A stretch of DNA of 64,000 nt, from assembly GCA_963820995.1 (NCBI GenBank), contig CAWGCL010000006.1, positions 62,001 to 126,000 on the forward strand, read 5' to 3'. The notes beneath the pieces were generated by a model. It made no database searches and was not told the DNA's origin. It saw only the letters and a program-made list of their open reading frames with translations. Each line of letters begins with the position of its first letter. Positions within the stretch are counted from its first letter, which is position 1. The position numbers and the translations under genes were made by a program. Source of the stretch: JAGTVG01 sp963820995 (GTDB taxonomy: Bacteria; Bacteroidota; Bacteroidia; Cytophagales; Cyclobacteriaceae). This document shows, one piece after another, positions 26,636-36,017 of the stretch.

Positions 26636-27293
26636 ATGTTAAGCTTTGCTGAAGAAAATTATTTAAAAGCCATTTATCATTTGTCCGACGGGGGCAAGAA
26701 TTCTGTTTCAACGAATGCAATATCTGAAGCTTTAAAGACAAAACCCGCTTCAGTAAGCGATATGATCCGGAAACTTGCCAGTAAGGGAGTTATTGATTAT
26801 CAAAAATACCATGGGGTTCAGATTTCTGAAGAGGGCAAGAAAAATGCCCTGGGTATTATAAGAAAGCATAGATTATGGGAAGTATTTCTGGTTGAAAAAT
26901 TAAAATTCAATTGGGATGAAGTGCATGAAATCGCAGAACAGTTGGAACATATCCGGTCATCTTTGTTGATCAGCAGGCTGGATGAATTTTTGGGTTATCC
27001 CCAATATGATCCGCATGGAGATCCAATTCCCGACAAGGACGGTATGATTCAGACCAAACCAAGGGTACCTTTGTCAAAGCTAAAAATTGGAGATATTGGA
27101 AAGTTAACATCAGTAAACGATTCAAGCGATATGTTTCTCCGATACCTGGATAAACTCAATATATGCAATAGGTTGCCAGATCCTTATTTTAGAAAAACAC
27201 GAATTTGACGGTTCCCTTGAAATTGAAATAGACCAGCAAAAAAAGATCTTTGTTTCAGCCGCCGTAGCTGAAAATTTATTAGTGACAAAATAG
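26636..27293 (+). pseudogene. DtxR/MntR-type metal-dependent regulator, frameshifted near the C-terminus
   Basis: The protein is an iron- or manganese-dependent repressor. An N-terminal winged helix (NYLKAIYHLSDGG, KTKPASVSDMIRKLASKGVI) is followed by the metal-binding dimerisation helix (HRLWEVFLVEKLKFNWDEVHEIAEQLEHI). An FeoA-like C-terminal part follows (LSKLKIGDIGKL). The open frame ends at 27208 with aberrant residues. Reading past base 27162 in the neighbouring frame restores a normal tail (KHEFDGSLEIEIDQ to VSAAVAENLLVTK, stop at 27293). One extra base in AATATATGCAATAGG would explain it. The DNA-binding and main metal-binding parts are intact, so the open form may still work. Confidence 0.85.
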
Positions 27294-27600
27294 AGCTTAT
27301 CTCAATATTCCGCATAAGATAATTGCATCAAATAAGTTCACATTTTCAATCGTTTTTCGATCTACCCCATTCCTCTTAGCTTTCGTTTATACATTTAATT
27401 CTTACCTTAAAACCAAATTGATTCTTTGAATTACATATATAAAAACTTCATTGAAAATAACCATCCCTATTCCGACAATCTTTAATTTAAACCATCTGAA
27501 ACCATAATCATCAATTAAAATAATCTGTCTAGATCCGTATCTAATTTCAAGAACGACCACTTTTGAAATCATTTTGTAAGATCAGGCAAGATCAACATAA

Positions 27601-28600
27601 GTTTAAAAGATCTCACTTGCCAACATCGTTTTCCGAGGTCGACTCAAAAAACCTTTTAAAAGAATTGCCTCAGCAATCTTTTGTACTAAAGATCTGCATT
27701 GAAAAACACTATTTTAAAAAACCTGCATGTCCAGTATAAAAGGCAAATCCCATATCAAACTGATTGGTGGACATCACTTTGTGCCTCATCAGGAAACAAT
27801 CAATTATATACGCGTAGCATATTTTGGATTAATCTGCAACGAAATTAATCCATCTACACAGAATTTTTTTCCTACAAAGATCTATGAATATAAGGCAAAC
27901 AGATTGTCTATCTCCATTCAGAGTTATGAACCCTGGGCATCCTTCTGTCTAAGATACAATGCAGGTATTGAGGTTGATCACAGAAGATTTGATGTCTAAA
28001 AAATACAGGATAATATTGGATTAGATGCTGATGATTTAGAACCAGGAAGAATAAAACCTTTAGAAGCAAATCCTCAAAAATTTCATCATCATAGATCAGA
28101 GGACAAAGTGTCAAATGCTTAAGGATTAGATGACTAAAATTTGTATGTTGAAGAGCTAACCATTAAGGATATTCATTTAGAATAAGAGAATGAATGAATA
28201 AATAATCAGCAGGTAATACCTTTTTATTATTTGGAACTATTTCGGACAATTGTGGAGTTTATACTGCGATCGAGTCCATTGACTAGCTTCAATCACAAAA
28301 CCCATTGGTTGACTTGCTGATTAATAGTTATTGCACCAATGAAAAAGTATTAAAAACCCTACATTTCCACAGTGTTTAGAAAGATCTGTCACTACCATGA
28401 TCATTTTACAAGACTTCATCAGTTTAAAGGAACTTCAATGACAAGCATTTTTTTAAAGAACAGCTAAAACCACTATCAATTTAAAAGATTTGCCATGACC
28501 AACATTGTTTCAACACATCAGTCAAATGCATCAACAACCTAAAGGATCTTCCACGGTCGATATAGTTCGAAAGATCTGCCACCAACAATTTCTATTTTAA
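27601..28600 (+). repeat. Dispersed degenerate repeat family (TTTAAAAGATCTGCCA...CAACATTGTTT)
   Basis: Related copies are seen at 27601-27633, 28376-28412, 28479-28510 and 28565-28600, with a poorer one near 27655. They share AAAGAT(C/T)TGCCA followed by ACCAACATTGTTT-like bases. Spacing is irregular. Copies lie on both sides of the gene fragment at 27715-28365. Confidence 0.5.
27715..28365 (+). pseudogene. Circularly permuted, decayed copy of the repeat-glycosyltransferase
   Basis: Bases 27715-27998 match 26196-26474 of the upstream gene closely (ATCAAACTGATTGGTGGA, CCTCATCAGGAAA and TATGAACCCTGG are shared). Bases about 28000-28365 then match 25819-26210, the part that comes first in the gene. 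So the order of the two blocks is reversed compared with the source but both keep the plus orientation. Internal stops appear in the second block (for instance after VSNA). An open stretch of 90 residues (27727-27999) remains and should not be taken as a gene. Confidence 0.85.
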
Positions 28601-28882
28601 AAATTCACGACGAAAACAATCCGTAATAACAACTTGCAACGGATAACCACCAAGCCTATCTCAACCTGGATTTAATTCCATCTCCTCAAAAGATCCATTC
28701 ACCATTCCTGAAAAATGCTGGGTAATTCGATAAATTCAGGCTGAAATTCAGATTATGATTCCAAGATGTGTATGGAATTATACTTTTGAAGACTTGGTAA
28801 AAATGACTCAATTTAAAGATGACTTGAAATAGACAATTCATTCAGAATTCACTTATTATACAACAAATTGGACATTTTATCG

Positions 28883-28890
28883 TATTTTTG
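28883..28890 (+). promoter_or_regulatory. Possible -7 promoter element for the thioredoxin gene
   Basis: TATTTTTG matches TAnnTTTG, 23 bases before the ATG at 28913. A TTG at 28868 is too close for the usual spacing, so support is moderate at best. Confidence 0.35.
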
Positions 28891-28912
28891 TATATCATCT
28901 GAGGAAAGATAA

Positions 28913-29488
28913 ATGAAAAAAATACAACTTATTATAATCAGCTTCATTCTAGCTGTAATCATCAATTTCAATTCGATTGACGCCATCGGACAGGATAAAG
29001 TTAAGTGGTATACTATGGAAGAAGTTCAGAAAAAGAATGCTGAAAATCCCAAGAAAATATTCATCGATGTGTATACCGACTGGTGTGGTTGGTGTAAAAA
29101 AATGGATGCCACAACATTTACTGATCCAAAAATAATCAAAATACTAAATGAAGATTTCTATGCAGTAAAATTGGATGGAGAAGGGTCCGAGGCCATAATT
29201 TTCAAGGATAAAGAGTACAAATTCGTACCGCAGGGGCGTAAAGGTTATCACGAACTTGCTGCTGCTTTAATGAATGGAAAATTAAGTTATCCCACGACTG
29301 TTTATCTGGATGAAAACCTGAACATGATCCAACCAATTCCCGGTTACATGAAGGTTGAGGACCTTGAGCCGATATTGATATATTTAGGTCAGGACCATTA
29401 TAAGAACGAGACCTGGAAAGACTTTTTAGCGCAAAAACTATTCAAACAATTAAATAATTGGTTGCGAACAGTAGCCATGATACCATAG
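28913..29488 (+). CDS. Secreted thioredoxin-family protein
   Basis: The protein has a signal peptide (LIIISFILAVIINFNSIDA) followed by a thioredoxin fold. The active site CGWC lies in IDVYTDWCGWCKKMDATTF near residues 50-65, and the cis-Pro in KLSYPTTVYLDEN. It resembles the DUF255/thioredoxin_7 type exported in Bacteroidota, acting as a periplasmic disulfide reductase or isomerase. The last residues (NNWLRTVAMIP) look unlike a conserved end and overlap mnmE by 31 bases. A small frame error near 29430 could have extended the frame; an alternative end would be AKNYSNN followed by stop at about 29453. Confidence 0.85.
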   Translation: MKKIQLIIISFILAVIINFNSIDAIGQDKVKWYTMEEVQKKNAENPKKIFIDVYTDWCGWCKKMDATTFTDPKIIKILNEDFYAVKLDGEGSEAIIFKDKEYKFVPQGRKGYHELAAALMNGKLSYPTTVYLDENLNMIQPIPGYMKVEDLEPILIYLGQDHYKNETWKDFLAQKLFKQLNNWLRTVAMIP

Positions 29489-30835
29489 TTGCATTAGCGA
29501 CTCCTTCAGGATTAGGTGCAATTGGAGTAATCCGTCTATCTGGCCCGGATGCAATTTCTATCACTAATAAGGTTTTCCATGGCAAAGATTTATCTGCTGA
29601 AAAATCACATACCATTCATTTCGGGACCATTCGTGATGGCGATAAAATTCTCGACGAAGTTCTAATTTCAATATTTATCGCACCCCGCTCCTATTCCGGA
29701 GAAAATATTATTGAGATCTCCTGTCATGGTTCTAATTATATATTACAACAGGTTATTAAATTACTTTTACGTGAAGGAGCACGTATGGCTGAACCTGGAG
29801 AATTTACACTAAGGGCATTTTTGAATGGCAAGCTCGATCTGGCACAGGCAGAAGCGGTATCGGATCTGATAAATGCTGACTCAGATTCTTCTCACATAGC
29901 AGCAATGAATCAGATTCGAGGTGGTTTTTCTTTGGAGATAAAAAAACTCCGGGATCAATTGATACAATTTGCCTCGATGATTGAATTAGAGTTGGATTTT
30001 TCTGAAGAGGATGTAGAGTTTGCTGATAGGGAGGAATTGAATCGTTTAATTGATGATCTTTTAAAAGTTATCGGTGCTCTATTGGAGAGCTTTAACCTTG
30101 GAAATGTAATCAAAAATGGAGTTCCTACAGTAATTGCAGGCAAGCCAAACTCGGGTAAATCTACTTTGTTAAATGCCCTGCTAAACGAAGAAAAAGCAAT
30201 TGTTTCAGATATTGCAGGTACAACCCGTGATTTTATAGAAGATGAGATACATATAGAGGGATTAACCTTTCGATTTATTGATACAGCCGGAATCCGTGAA
30301 GCTAGAGATAAGATCGAAAAAATCGGGGTAGAGCGAACCAAAAAGAAAATGAAAGAAGCCAGCCTGATTTTATATATGTTCGACCTGAAGGAAGAATCTG
30401 TTGACGAGATCCATGCCGAGGTTGAAAAACTGAATAAGCTCAACATTCCTTATATAAAAGTTGCCAATAAAACAGATCAGGCCTCTCCTGCCCTGTTAGC
30501 GGCTTTGAAGAACGATCCCTTAGACTTTATTTTCATTTCAGCCAAGGCAAAAGAAAATCTGGAAGAGTTGAAGTCACAGATCATTGAAAAAGTAAATCTT
30601 GAAGGCTTCAGAACCGGCGATACGGTTGTCACCAACCTCCGGCATTATGAAAGCCTATACAATGCACGAAAGTCCCTTGAGGAAGTTGTAAAAGGCATCT
30701 CAGAGTGGCATTTCCGGCGACCTTCTGGCCATGGACATCCGCCAGGCCCTGCATTATCTCGGCGAAATCACCGGCGAAATCACGACTGACGATCTATTGG
30801 GTAGCATTTTTAGTAATTTTTGCATAGGTAAATAA
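29458..30835 (+). pseudogene. mnmE: tRNA modification GTPase MnmE, single-base frameshift before the C-terminus
   Basis: MnmE with MnmG modifies the wobble uridine of several tRNAs. The N-terminal domain (HDTIVALATPSGLGAIGVIRLSG) and the G domain are intact: G1 GKPNSGKSTLLN near residue 226, G3 DTAGIR and G4 NKTD. The frame ends at 30789 with an Arg/His/Pro-rich nonsense tail. From base 30700 the neighbouring frame gives the expected end: GDLLAMDIRQALHYLGEITG, then DDLLGSIFSNFCIGK with stop at 30835, including the catalytic FCIGK Cys. One extra T in GGCATCTCAGAG explains it. The start is TTG at 29458 within the preceding gene. Confidence 0.92.
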
Positions 30836-31443
30836 GAAAATACTAATCAATACAAAGGATTTGAAGTATCTCTTGTGATTTCTAATAAATAATTCAATTT
30901 ATTATATAGTAAATTTGAAAGCGGGAATAGAAATATCTAGCATTTCTAAACATTACATTATTGAAGTCATCATTAAAATCTCCTCCAATCTATCATTTAT
31001 AAACAACTTTAAAGAATTTTGAATAGGAAAACAATCTGCAATTGTTCTTAAATCAAATTTTCCTACTTGTAGATGTTAATGAAGTTTAATAATCTTTGGG
31101 ACTATTCTAAGTAGCTTTTGCATAGGCTCCACATTCTAATCCAAGAGCTAATGATATAATTAAGCTAACATCTTCGCATGAATATTCATTGTGTCTATTA
31201 GTTAAATGAAGACCTGTTCCTTACCATATACAAGTACAACAAATATGTTTTGATCTATTTTTGTTTTCGTAGTCATTTTCTTCATAGCACTATTCTTAGC
31301 ATGAAGGACCACAAAAACTTACACATTTTCAAAATATATCTTAAGTGCATTTTGCATAATTTCAAGCCAATATATTTCGCTCCATTGTAAGAAAATTTAA
31401 TTACTAATTGAAAATGTATAAATTAGATCCAGTTGAACTAATA
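30836..31443. other. Gene-free stretch at the edge of the polysaccharide locus, possible minus-strand remnant
   Basis: About 600 AT-rich bases. On the minus strand several short open pieces in different frames have coding character, such as HLTNRHNEYSCEDVSLIIS followed by LALGLECGAYAKAT (about 31120-31210) and QVGKFDLRTIADCFPIQNSL (about 31005-31075). They may be one decayed gene. I cannot name it. No promoter, tRNA or clear repeat was seen. Confidence 0.35.
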
Positions 31444-32631
31444 TTAAATCTTTTCATAAAAATTTATTAATCTTTGCCAGAAAAGCACAATTGATGGTAA
31501 TGGATCATCCCATGCAAATACTGGTTTATTAGCTTTCAAAAAATCTTTAATCCATGAAAACAAAGATAATTTCCCATTTCTAATCAAGTCAATGGAGGTT
31601 AGGAAGTCATTCCTGCTATGTATACATCCTATACCTACTTTATAATTTTCAATATTTTCAACATTTTCTCCGAGCGCGTCTGCATATGCTTGTATACATG
31701 TATTTATCCCGCAATGAGTTGCAAATCCAACATACCACCAAGGCCTCGCATTAATTTCGAGAATTTTAAATTGATTATCTCTTAAATCAAATTTAAACTC
31801 AGCACTGAAAATCCCCTGATAACCAATATCTTTAAAAAGTCGGGTAAGATAGTTTTTGGTTTCCGACACTTCATTAAGTGTAATGCTTTTACAAAATGAA
31901 CTATTGCCAAAGTCAGGGGGATATATCCTTATCCGTTGTCTGGCAAATAATGATTTTATGTCATTTTTCTTATCAATAAAGCCGTCAACAAAATAATGCA
32001 AATTTGATGAACCAGGAATATATTCCTGCAGCATAATATTTGTACCGGCTTGAATCGCCTTATCAAATTTTTTCTGGGCATCATTTATATTTTTGATATT
32101 AAATGCTTTAACATTAAATAATGAATTAAATTTTCTTGAATTACATGGTTTAAGAAAATAGTTTCTTTCTATTTTTTCCTTATATTCTAATAAATGTCTT
32201 TTATCCCTAATTAAAATAGATTCGGGATGAGGTATTTTATTCTTTCTAAGGATTAAAGAAAATTTATATTTATCAATTAAAGTTTCAACTACTTCAAGTT
32301 TAGGTAAACTAAAATAAAAACGAGATTTTAATTTGTCCGGAAGCATAATCAGTGCCTGTAGGTAGTTATCCGAACATGGAAAAAGTACTGCTTTGTCAAT
32401 ATCAATTCCATTCAGTAATTTTGAAAGTTCATCCGTGTTAGGGAAATCACTAAGTTCACGATAAATAGGTTTAGACCAACGGTTATATCTAACAAAATCT
32501 TTATTACTCGTTATATAGTAAGTTTCTATGCCTTTCTGCGCAAGGCTTCTAATGACTCCAAGAGCAGTTATTCCAGATCCTATAATAAGAGCTGGAATTT
32601 CCTTTAGATAAGGCTGTTTTTTACTCTTCAC
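31444..32631 (-). CDS. ATP-grasp protein, carboxylate-amine ligase type
   Basis: The 395-residue protein starts with a Rossmann-like pre-ATP-grasp domain (IPALIIGSGITALGVIRSL). The ATP-grasp domain (about residues 115-330) has the lysine-containing strand NYFLKPCNSRKF, the IMLQEYIPG hinge and the metal-binding EINARPWWYVG. It resembles D-aspartate-ligase-like or PylC-like enzymes that join an amino acid to an acceptor. In this locus it could attach an amino acid or similar group to a polysaccharide sugar. It is the outermost gene of the minus-strand arm. Confidence 0.83.
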   Translation of the reverse strand: MKSKKQPYLKEIPALIIGSGITALGVIRSLAQKGIETYYITSNKDFVRYNRWSKPIYRELSDFPNTDELSKLLNGIDIDKAVLFPCSDNYLQALIMLPDKLKSRFYFSLPKLEVVETLIDKYKFSLILRKNKIPHPESILIRDKRHLLEYKEKIERNYFLKPCNSRKFNSLFNVKAFNIKNINDAQKKFDKAIQAGTNIMLQEYIPGSSNLHYFVDGFIDKKNDIKSLFARQRIRIYPPDFGNSSFCKSITLNEVSETKNYLTRLFKDIGYQGIFSAEFKFDLRDNQFKILEINARPWWYVGFATHCGINTCIQAYADALGENVENIENYKVGIGCIHSRNDFLTSIDLIRNGKLSLFSWIKDFLKANKPVFAWDDPLPSIVLFWQRLINFYEKI

Positions 32632-32946
32632 AAAAGTCCATTTATAGAAATCTAGTATACTGGTGTTTGGAAAATTGAGGCACTTTAATTCATCAACTTA
32701 ATAATATTTGTGATAAAAAATACAAATAATTCTAGATTGAAAGTACAACAATAATGGATAATATAAAAGCCCTTAAGGCTACTAAGTTAATGATATTAGA
32801 TTTTAGATTACTGCAGATCTACTTAAATACTGAAAACATGTTAATGAGTTATAAAAACTAAACTAATGGCAATAGCAAATTGTTCAAAACATGTATTTTT
32901 AATTTCCACTAATAATTATAAAAAGAACAAACATCAATTTATATTA
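32632..32946. other. AT-rich spacer
   Basis: About 315 bases between two minus-strand genes. I see no open frame of note, no terminator and no repeat. A promoter for the ATP-grasp gene may be here, but no TTG/TAnnTTTG pair stands out. Confidence 0.4.
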
Positions 32947-33813
32947 TTAAATATAATTAGGGGTGTATTTAGTATTTTTCTGATAAAATGATTCATCTAG
33001 TCTTATCAGTAGACTATTAGCTATATCATCAATCTCAGGAGTTATTGAAATATTTTTTCCTTTATGGACAGATTTAGAATGAATTAGTTTAGTTATTCTA
33101 TCACCTGGGAATACTTGATTTGAATTATTGTATATATCCTCTAATACAATTTTGGGATATTTAATAAGATACTCATATTTACATATTAAAATTCTCGGAT
33201 TTTTATCCATATCTTGTTTGAAATACAGATTATTTCTTAGAATCCAGAATAATACTGCAGCATCATAAGGATTCATATCTAAAGAGTAATACTTTAATAT
33301 TAGATTTCGTTCTTCTATTGTAATATTTTCGGATCTCCAATTTTCTTTGTCATTTTCAACAACGGGTTTTAAATTTCGTATCCCATTTTCTATTCCAAAT
33401 TTTATAAGATTTGAAGAAGCTACGTCTTTATAGTTCCTGTACACCCATAATGCTTGACTTGAACCAAAAAAATCAAGCATTTTGTTTGTATTTTGAGACT
33501 CAACTAAAGGCTTTAAAATTGTGAATGGCGCTTTATCCTTTTTAAGTTCCTTCTCAACCAAATTAAGAGGATTTAATCTTATCTTTCCCTTTTTATCCAG
33601 AGAAGACAGTTTACTATATTCCCCATAATTATTTGTATTAAGATCTTCGTTAAATATTTTGCTAAGCATTGTTGTTCCAGATCTTTGACAACCTACAATA
33701 AATAAAACTCTCTTTTTCTCAGATTGAGACATTAATAAATGATGGATTCTTTTTCTGAGATACTTATATCCATTATTGACCTTACTTTTAATTGTATTCA
33801 TCATAATAACCAA
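32947..33813 (-). CDS. Sulfotransferase family protein
   Basis: The 288-residue protein has the PAPS 5'-phosphosulfate-binding loop FIVGCQRSGTTMLSK near residues 36-50. The 3'-phosphate site is WVYRNYKDVASSNLIKFG near 124-140, with Arg and Ser in the usual spacing. Such enzymes move sulfate from PAPS to hydroxyls of sugars. A second sulfotransferase gene lies just upstream on the same strand (79 bases away). The context suggests sulfation of the surface polysaccharide. Confidence 0.88.
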   Translation of the reverse strand: MVIMMNTIKSKVNNGYKYLRKRIHHLLMSQSEKKRVLFIVGCQRSGTTMLSKIFNEDLNTNNYGEYSKLSSLDKKGKIRLNPLNLVEKELKKDKAPFTILKPLVESQNTNKMLDFFGSSQALWVYRNYKDVASSNLIKFGIENGIRNLKPVVENDKENWRSENITIEERNLILKYYSLDMNPYDAAVLFWILRNNLYFKQDMDKNPRILICKYEYLIKYPKIVLEDIYNNSNQVFPGDRITKLIHSKSVHKGKNISITPEIDDIANSLLIRLDESFYQKNTKYTPNYI

Positions 33814-33892
33814 ATTTCAAATAATGGAATAATGTGAAAATATTTTGCCAAAAACTATATGTTGACATAATCGATTAGTTATATTCTCAATT

Positions 33893-34795
33893 TTATAGTT
33901 TCTTATTAAGAACTTCGTATATCCCGTTTAGATCCTCCTTATTGAAATACTCAGAATCTGATTTTATGCTACTTCTTATTGTTGTTTTTTTCAGATATTC
34001 AAAACAATCAGAAGCATTTTGCTCCAAATCTAAAAATTTTAAAATTTTTGCTGTCCATTCCTTAGGCTCAGTTACAAAATCTTCGTAGTAAATTTCAATA
34101 AATTTTGGATTGTACTTTTCACATTCTATTCTGGTATTATCATCAACTTTCTTTACCTGAAAAGCAGTTAATAATTTAGGGTTATCCTTATTTTCCTCAG
34201 CCCATTTTTTTTCATTACTGGTATATATTCCAGTCCACCAAAGTCTATGAGCCCCTCTAGCTTGCCAGAAATTTACCTTCAATAATGAACTGATAATTGG
34301 CACTTCTCTTCTTTTAAGTATAACAAATAATGCATCTGGAAATAAACTTAAAAAGTAGGATATTCTGGAGGGGCCAGTAACTTTAAAAGTTAATCGTTTT
34401 TTACGCTGGAATTTAACCATTTTATAAAAGTAGTTGCGTATAAAGTTTCTTCGTTCTTCGTTCACAACAGCCTCCGATAAAAAATCTCGTGAAAAATCCA
34501 CCTCGGGACCAGTTAGGTAATTCCACATTGGATAGCTTTCTTCTGGTCTGAAGTAGTATTTATTAAAAAAACTGACTTTGTTAATTTGTTTCTTCTGGCC
34601 GTGAAAACGCCAGAATTTATTATCAAATAATAACCTGATAATATTTACATTTGAACTTTTATAAAACTTATTTTGATAATTAGAGGGAAAGGCAAGGTCT
34701 TTATGCCTCATAACGATTTCTGATACAATTGTAGTTCCAGATCTTGGATTTCCTATAAAGATAATTGGTCGATCAAGAATTTCATTATTACTCAT
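33893..34795 (-). CDS. Sulfotransferase family protein
   Basis: The 300-residue protein starts with the PAPS-binding loop IIFIGNPRSGTTIVSEIV at residues about 11-28. A 3'-phosphate-binding segment LFVILKRREVPIISSLLKV lies near 155-173. The end (YEDFVTEPKEWTAKILKFL) is typical of family members. It is only distantly similar to its neighbour, so the two probably sulfate different positions or sugars. The sequence PSNYQNKFY after the loop may shape the acceptor site. Confidence 0.88.
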   Translation of the reverse strand: MSNNEILDRPIIFIGNPRSGTTIVSEIVMRHKDLAFPSNYQNKFYKSSNVNIIRLLFDNKFWRFHGQKKQINKVSFFNKYYFRPEESYPMWNYLTGPEVDFSRDFLSEAVVNEERRNFIRNYFYKMVKFQRKKRLTFKVTGPSRISYFLSLFPDALFVILKRREVPIISSLLKVNFWQARGAHRLWWTGIYTSNEKKWAEENKDNPKLLTAFQVKKVDDNTRIECEKYNPKFIEIYYEDFVTEPKEWTAKILKFLDLEQNASDCFEYLKKTTIRSSIKSDSEYFNKEDLNGIYEVLNKKL

Positions 34796-34999
34796 GAATG
34801 CAATGATTTTGATGGAGTATTAAAATATCTAGAAATAAATTTATTAAATATAATATTACTAATATAATTTGTGATTATTTAAATTTAATGTAAATTTAAT
34901 CAAACTATTATACAATAAAAATTATATTTTAAATAAAAATAATGCAAGAACTTCTTTTCAATTAAGTCAACAAGGAGCATCTAGATTAAGGATAAAACA

Positions 35000-35746
35000 C
35001 TATATCGATTTCTTTTCAAAGTAGAAATTTGCGAAAAACAAAATGGCCACACTTAAAAATAGAAATCCTGTATTAGCTTCTTTAATCTCAACAACCGCAT
35101 GTTCATTTACATTATCGTTTATAACAATGATAATCCTTGATAATACATAATTAAGAGCAAAAAATGCACTTAATCCTAAGTGAACAATTGGCAAATTTAT
35201 TGATTTCAAAATTTTAGAAACTTTTACAGAGACTTTATTTAGGATAGGAATAACTACACAATATAGCACCCAAAAAATGAAAAATATCCTACCCAGTGTT
35301 AACCAATTACTTAATCCTTCTTTTCGGTTTCCAAATTCATCCTTACCGTGAAAGAAATTAAGATTATGAATATTTAGTTCTCCTTGTGCATTAATATCCT
35401 TAATATTTTCAGGTGTATCAATATTGAAAATTCTTTGTCCCCAGCTAATTTCCTCCCCAGCAGCAACAAAAAATAATAGGCCTAAAAGTAATATGAATAG
35501 GTTCCTTTTAGTTCTGAAAATTAAAAAATTATTACCTTCCGTGTATTTAAAATAAATAACCAATAATAATATAGAAGAAAGAAAATACCATAATGCTGAG
35601 CCATATTCAAAAAAACCATCCTCTTTTATCCAAAAAAACAGATCCTCTCCTTTAAATACGAATAAAACCAAATAAGATAATATTATTGTTATGAAACTTA
35701 TAAGGATCAGTAAAAATTCAATTCCTTTTAATGAGATAGATTTCAT
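35000..35746 (-). CDS. Multi-span membrane protein with GEEISWGQR motif
   Basis: The 248-residue protein has about seven hydrophobic segments. Between the third and fourth is a conserved-looking polar stretch, AAGEEISWGQRIFNI near residue 95, followed by QGELNIHNLNFFHG near 122. The paired acidic residues and His suggest a metal or catalytic site near the membrane face. I have a sense of similar proteins of unknown function in polysaccharide loci, but know no activity. It lies between the sulfotransferases and the beta-helix gene. Confidence 0.72.
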   Translation of the reverse strand: MKSISLKGIEFLLILISFITIILSYLVLFVFKGEDLFFWIKEDGFFEYGSALWYFLSSILLLVIYFKYTEGNNFLIFRTKRNLFILLLGLLFFVAAGEEISWGQRIFNIDTPENIKDINAQGELNIHNLNFFHGKDEFGNRKEGLSNWLTLGRIFFIFWVLYCVVIPILNKVSVKVSKILKSINLPIVHLGLSAFFALNYVLSRIIIVINDNVNEHAVVEIKEANTGFLFLSVAILFFANFYFEKKSI

Positions 35747-36017
35747 AGATAGTAGTTAGTAATTCAATTAATCTGTTGAACAAAGATTGTTTTCAAAGTT
35801 TATATTATTTCGCGATATAACCAATTGTTTGTTAAAAATTATTGAAAATTTTCAAAGATCAAATATATTTATGGAAAAGAAGAAGAGAATTAAAATGAGG
35901 TTGTATTTAGATTAATTGTATTTACGATATCAAGCGATTGATTTATATAACACTTTTTTAAATATACCCAGCATATTGATATAAAAAATGGCAGATTGGG
36001 ATTCATCAATGATAATA

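Larger units (their letters stand above)
27294..28912. other. Decayed, gene-free region with a gene fragment and degenerate repeats
   Basis: About 1.6 kb without an intact gene. It holds a permuted, decayed copy of part of the upstream glycosyltransferase (27715-28365). On both sides are degenerate repeats of the type TTTAAAAGATCTGCCA...CAACATT (27601-27633, about 28376-28412, 28479-28510, 28565-28600). No transposase, terminal repeat or tRNA is visible. The part 28620-28860 shows nothing I can interpret. Confidence 0.6.

Noticed and set aside
27727..27999. 90-residue open frame resembling a glycosyltransferase
   Set aside because: It is only the surviving open part of the permuted, decayed copy and lacks both lobes' ends.
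27601..28600. CRISPR array
   Set aside because: Copies are few, imperfect and irregularly spaced, and no cas gene lies near.
27294..28912. Insertion sequence as cause of the rearrangement
   Set aside because: No transposase frame, no terminal inverted repeats and no target duplication could be seen.
30690..30789. Programmed frameshift in mnmE
   Set aside because: No slippery heptamer or following hairpin is visible, and mnmE is not known to use frameshifting. A one-base error explains it better.
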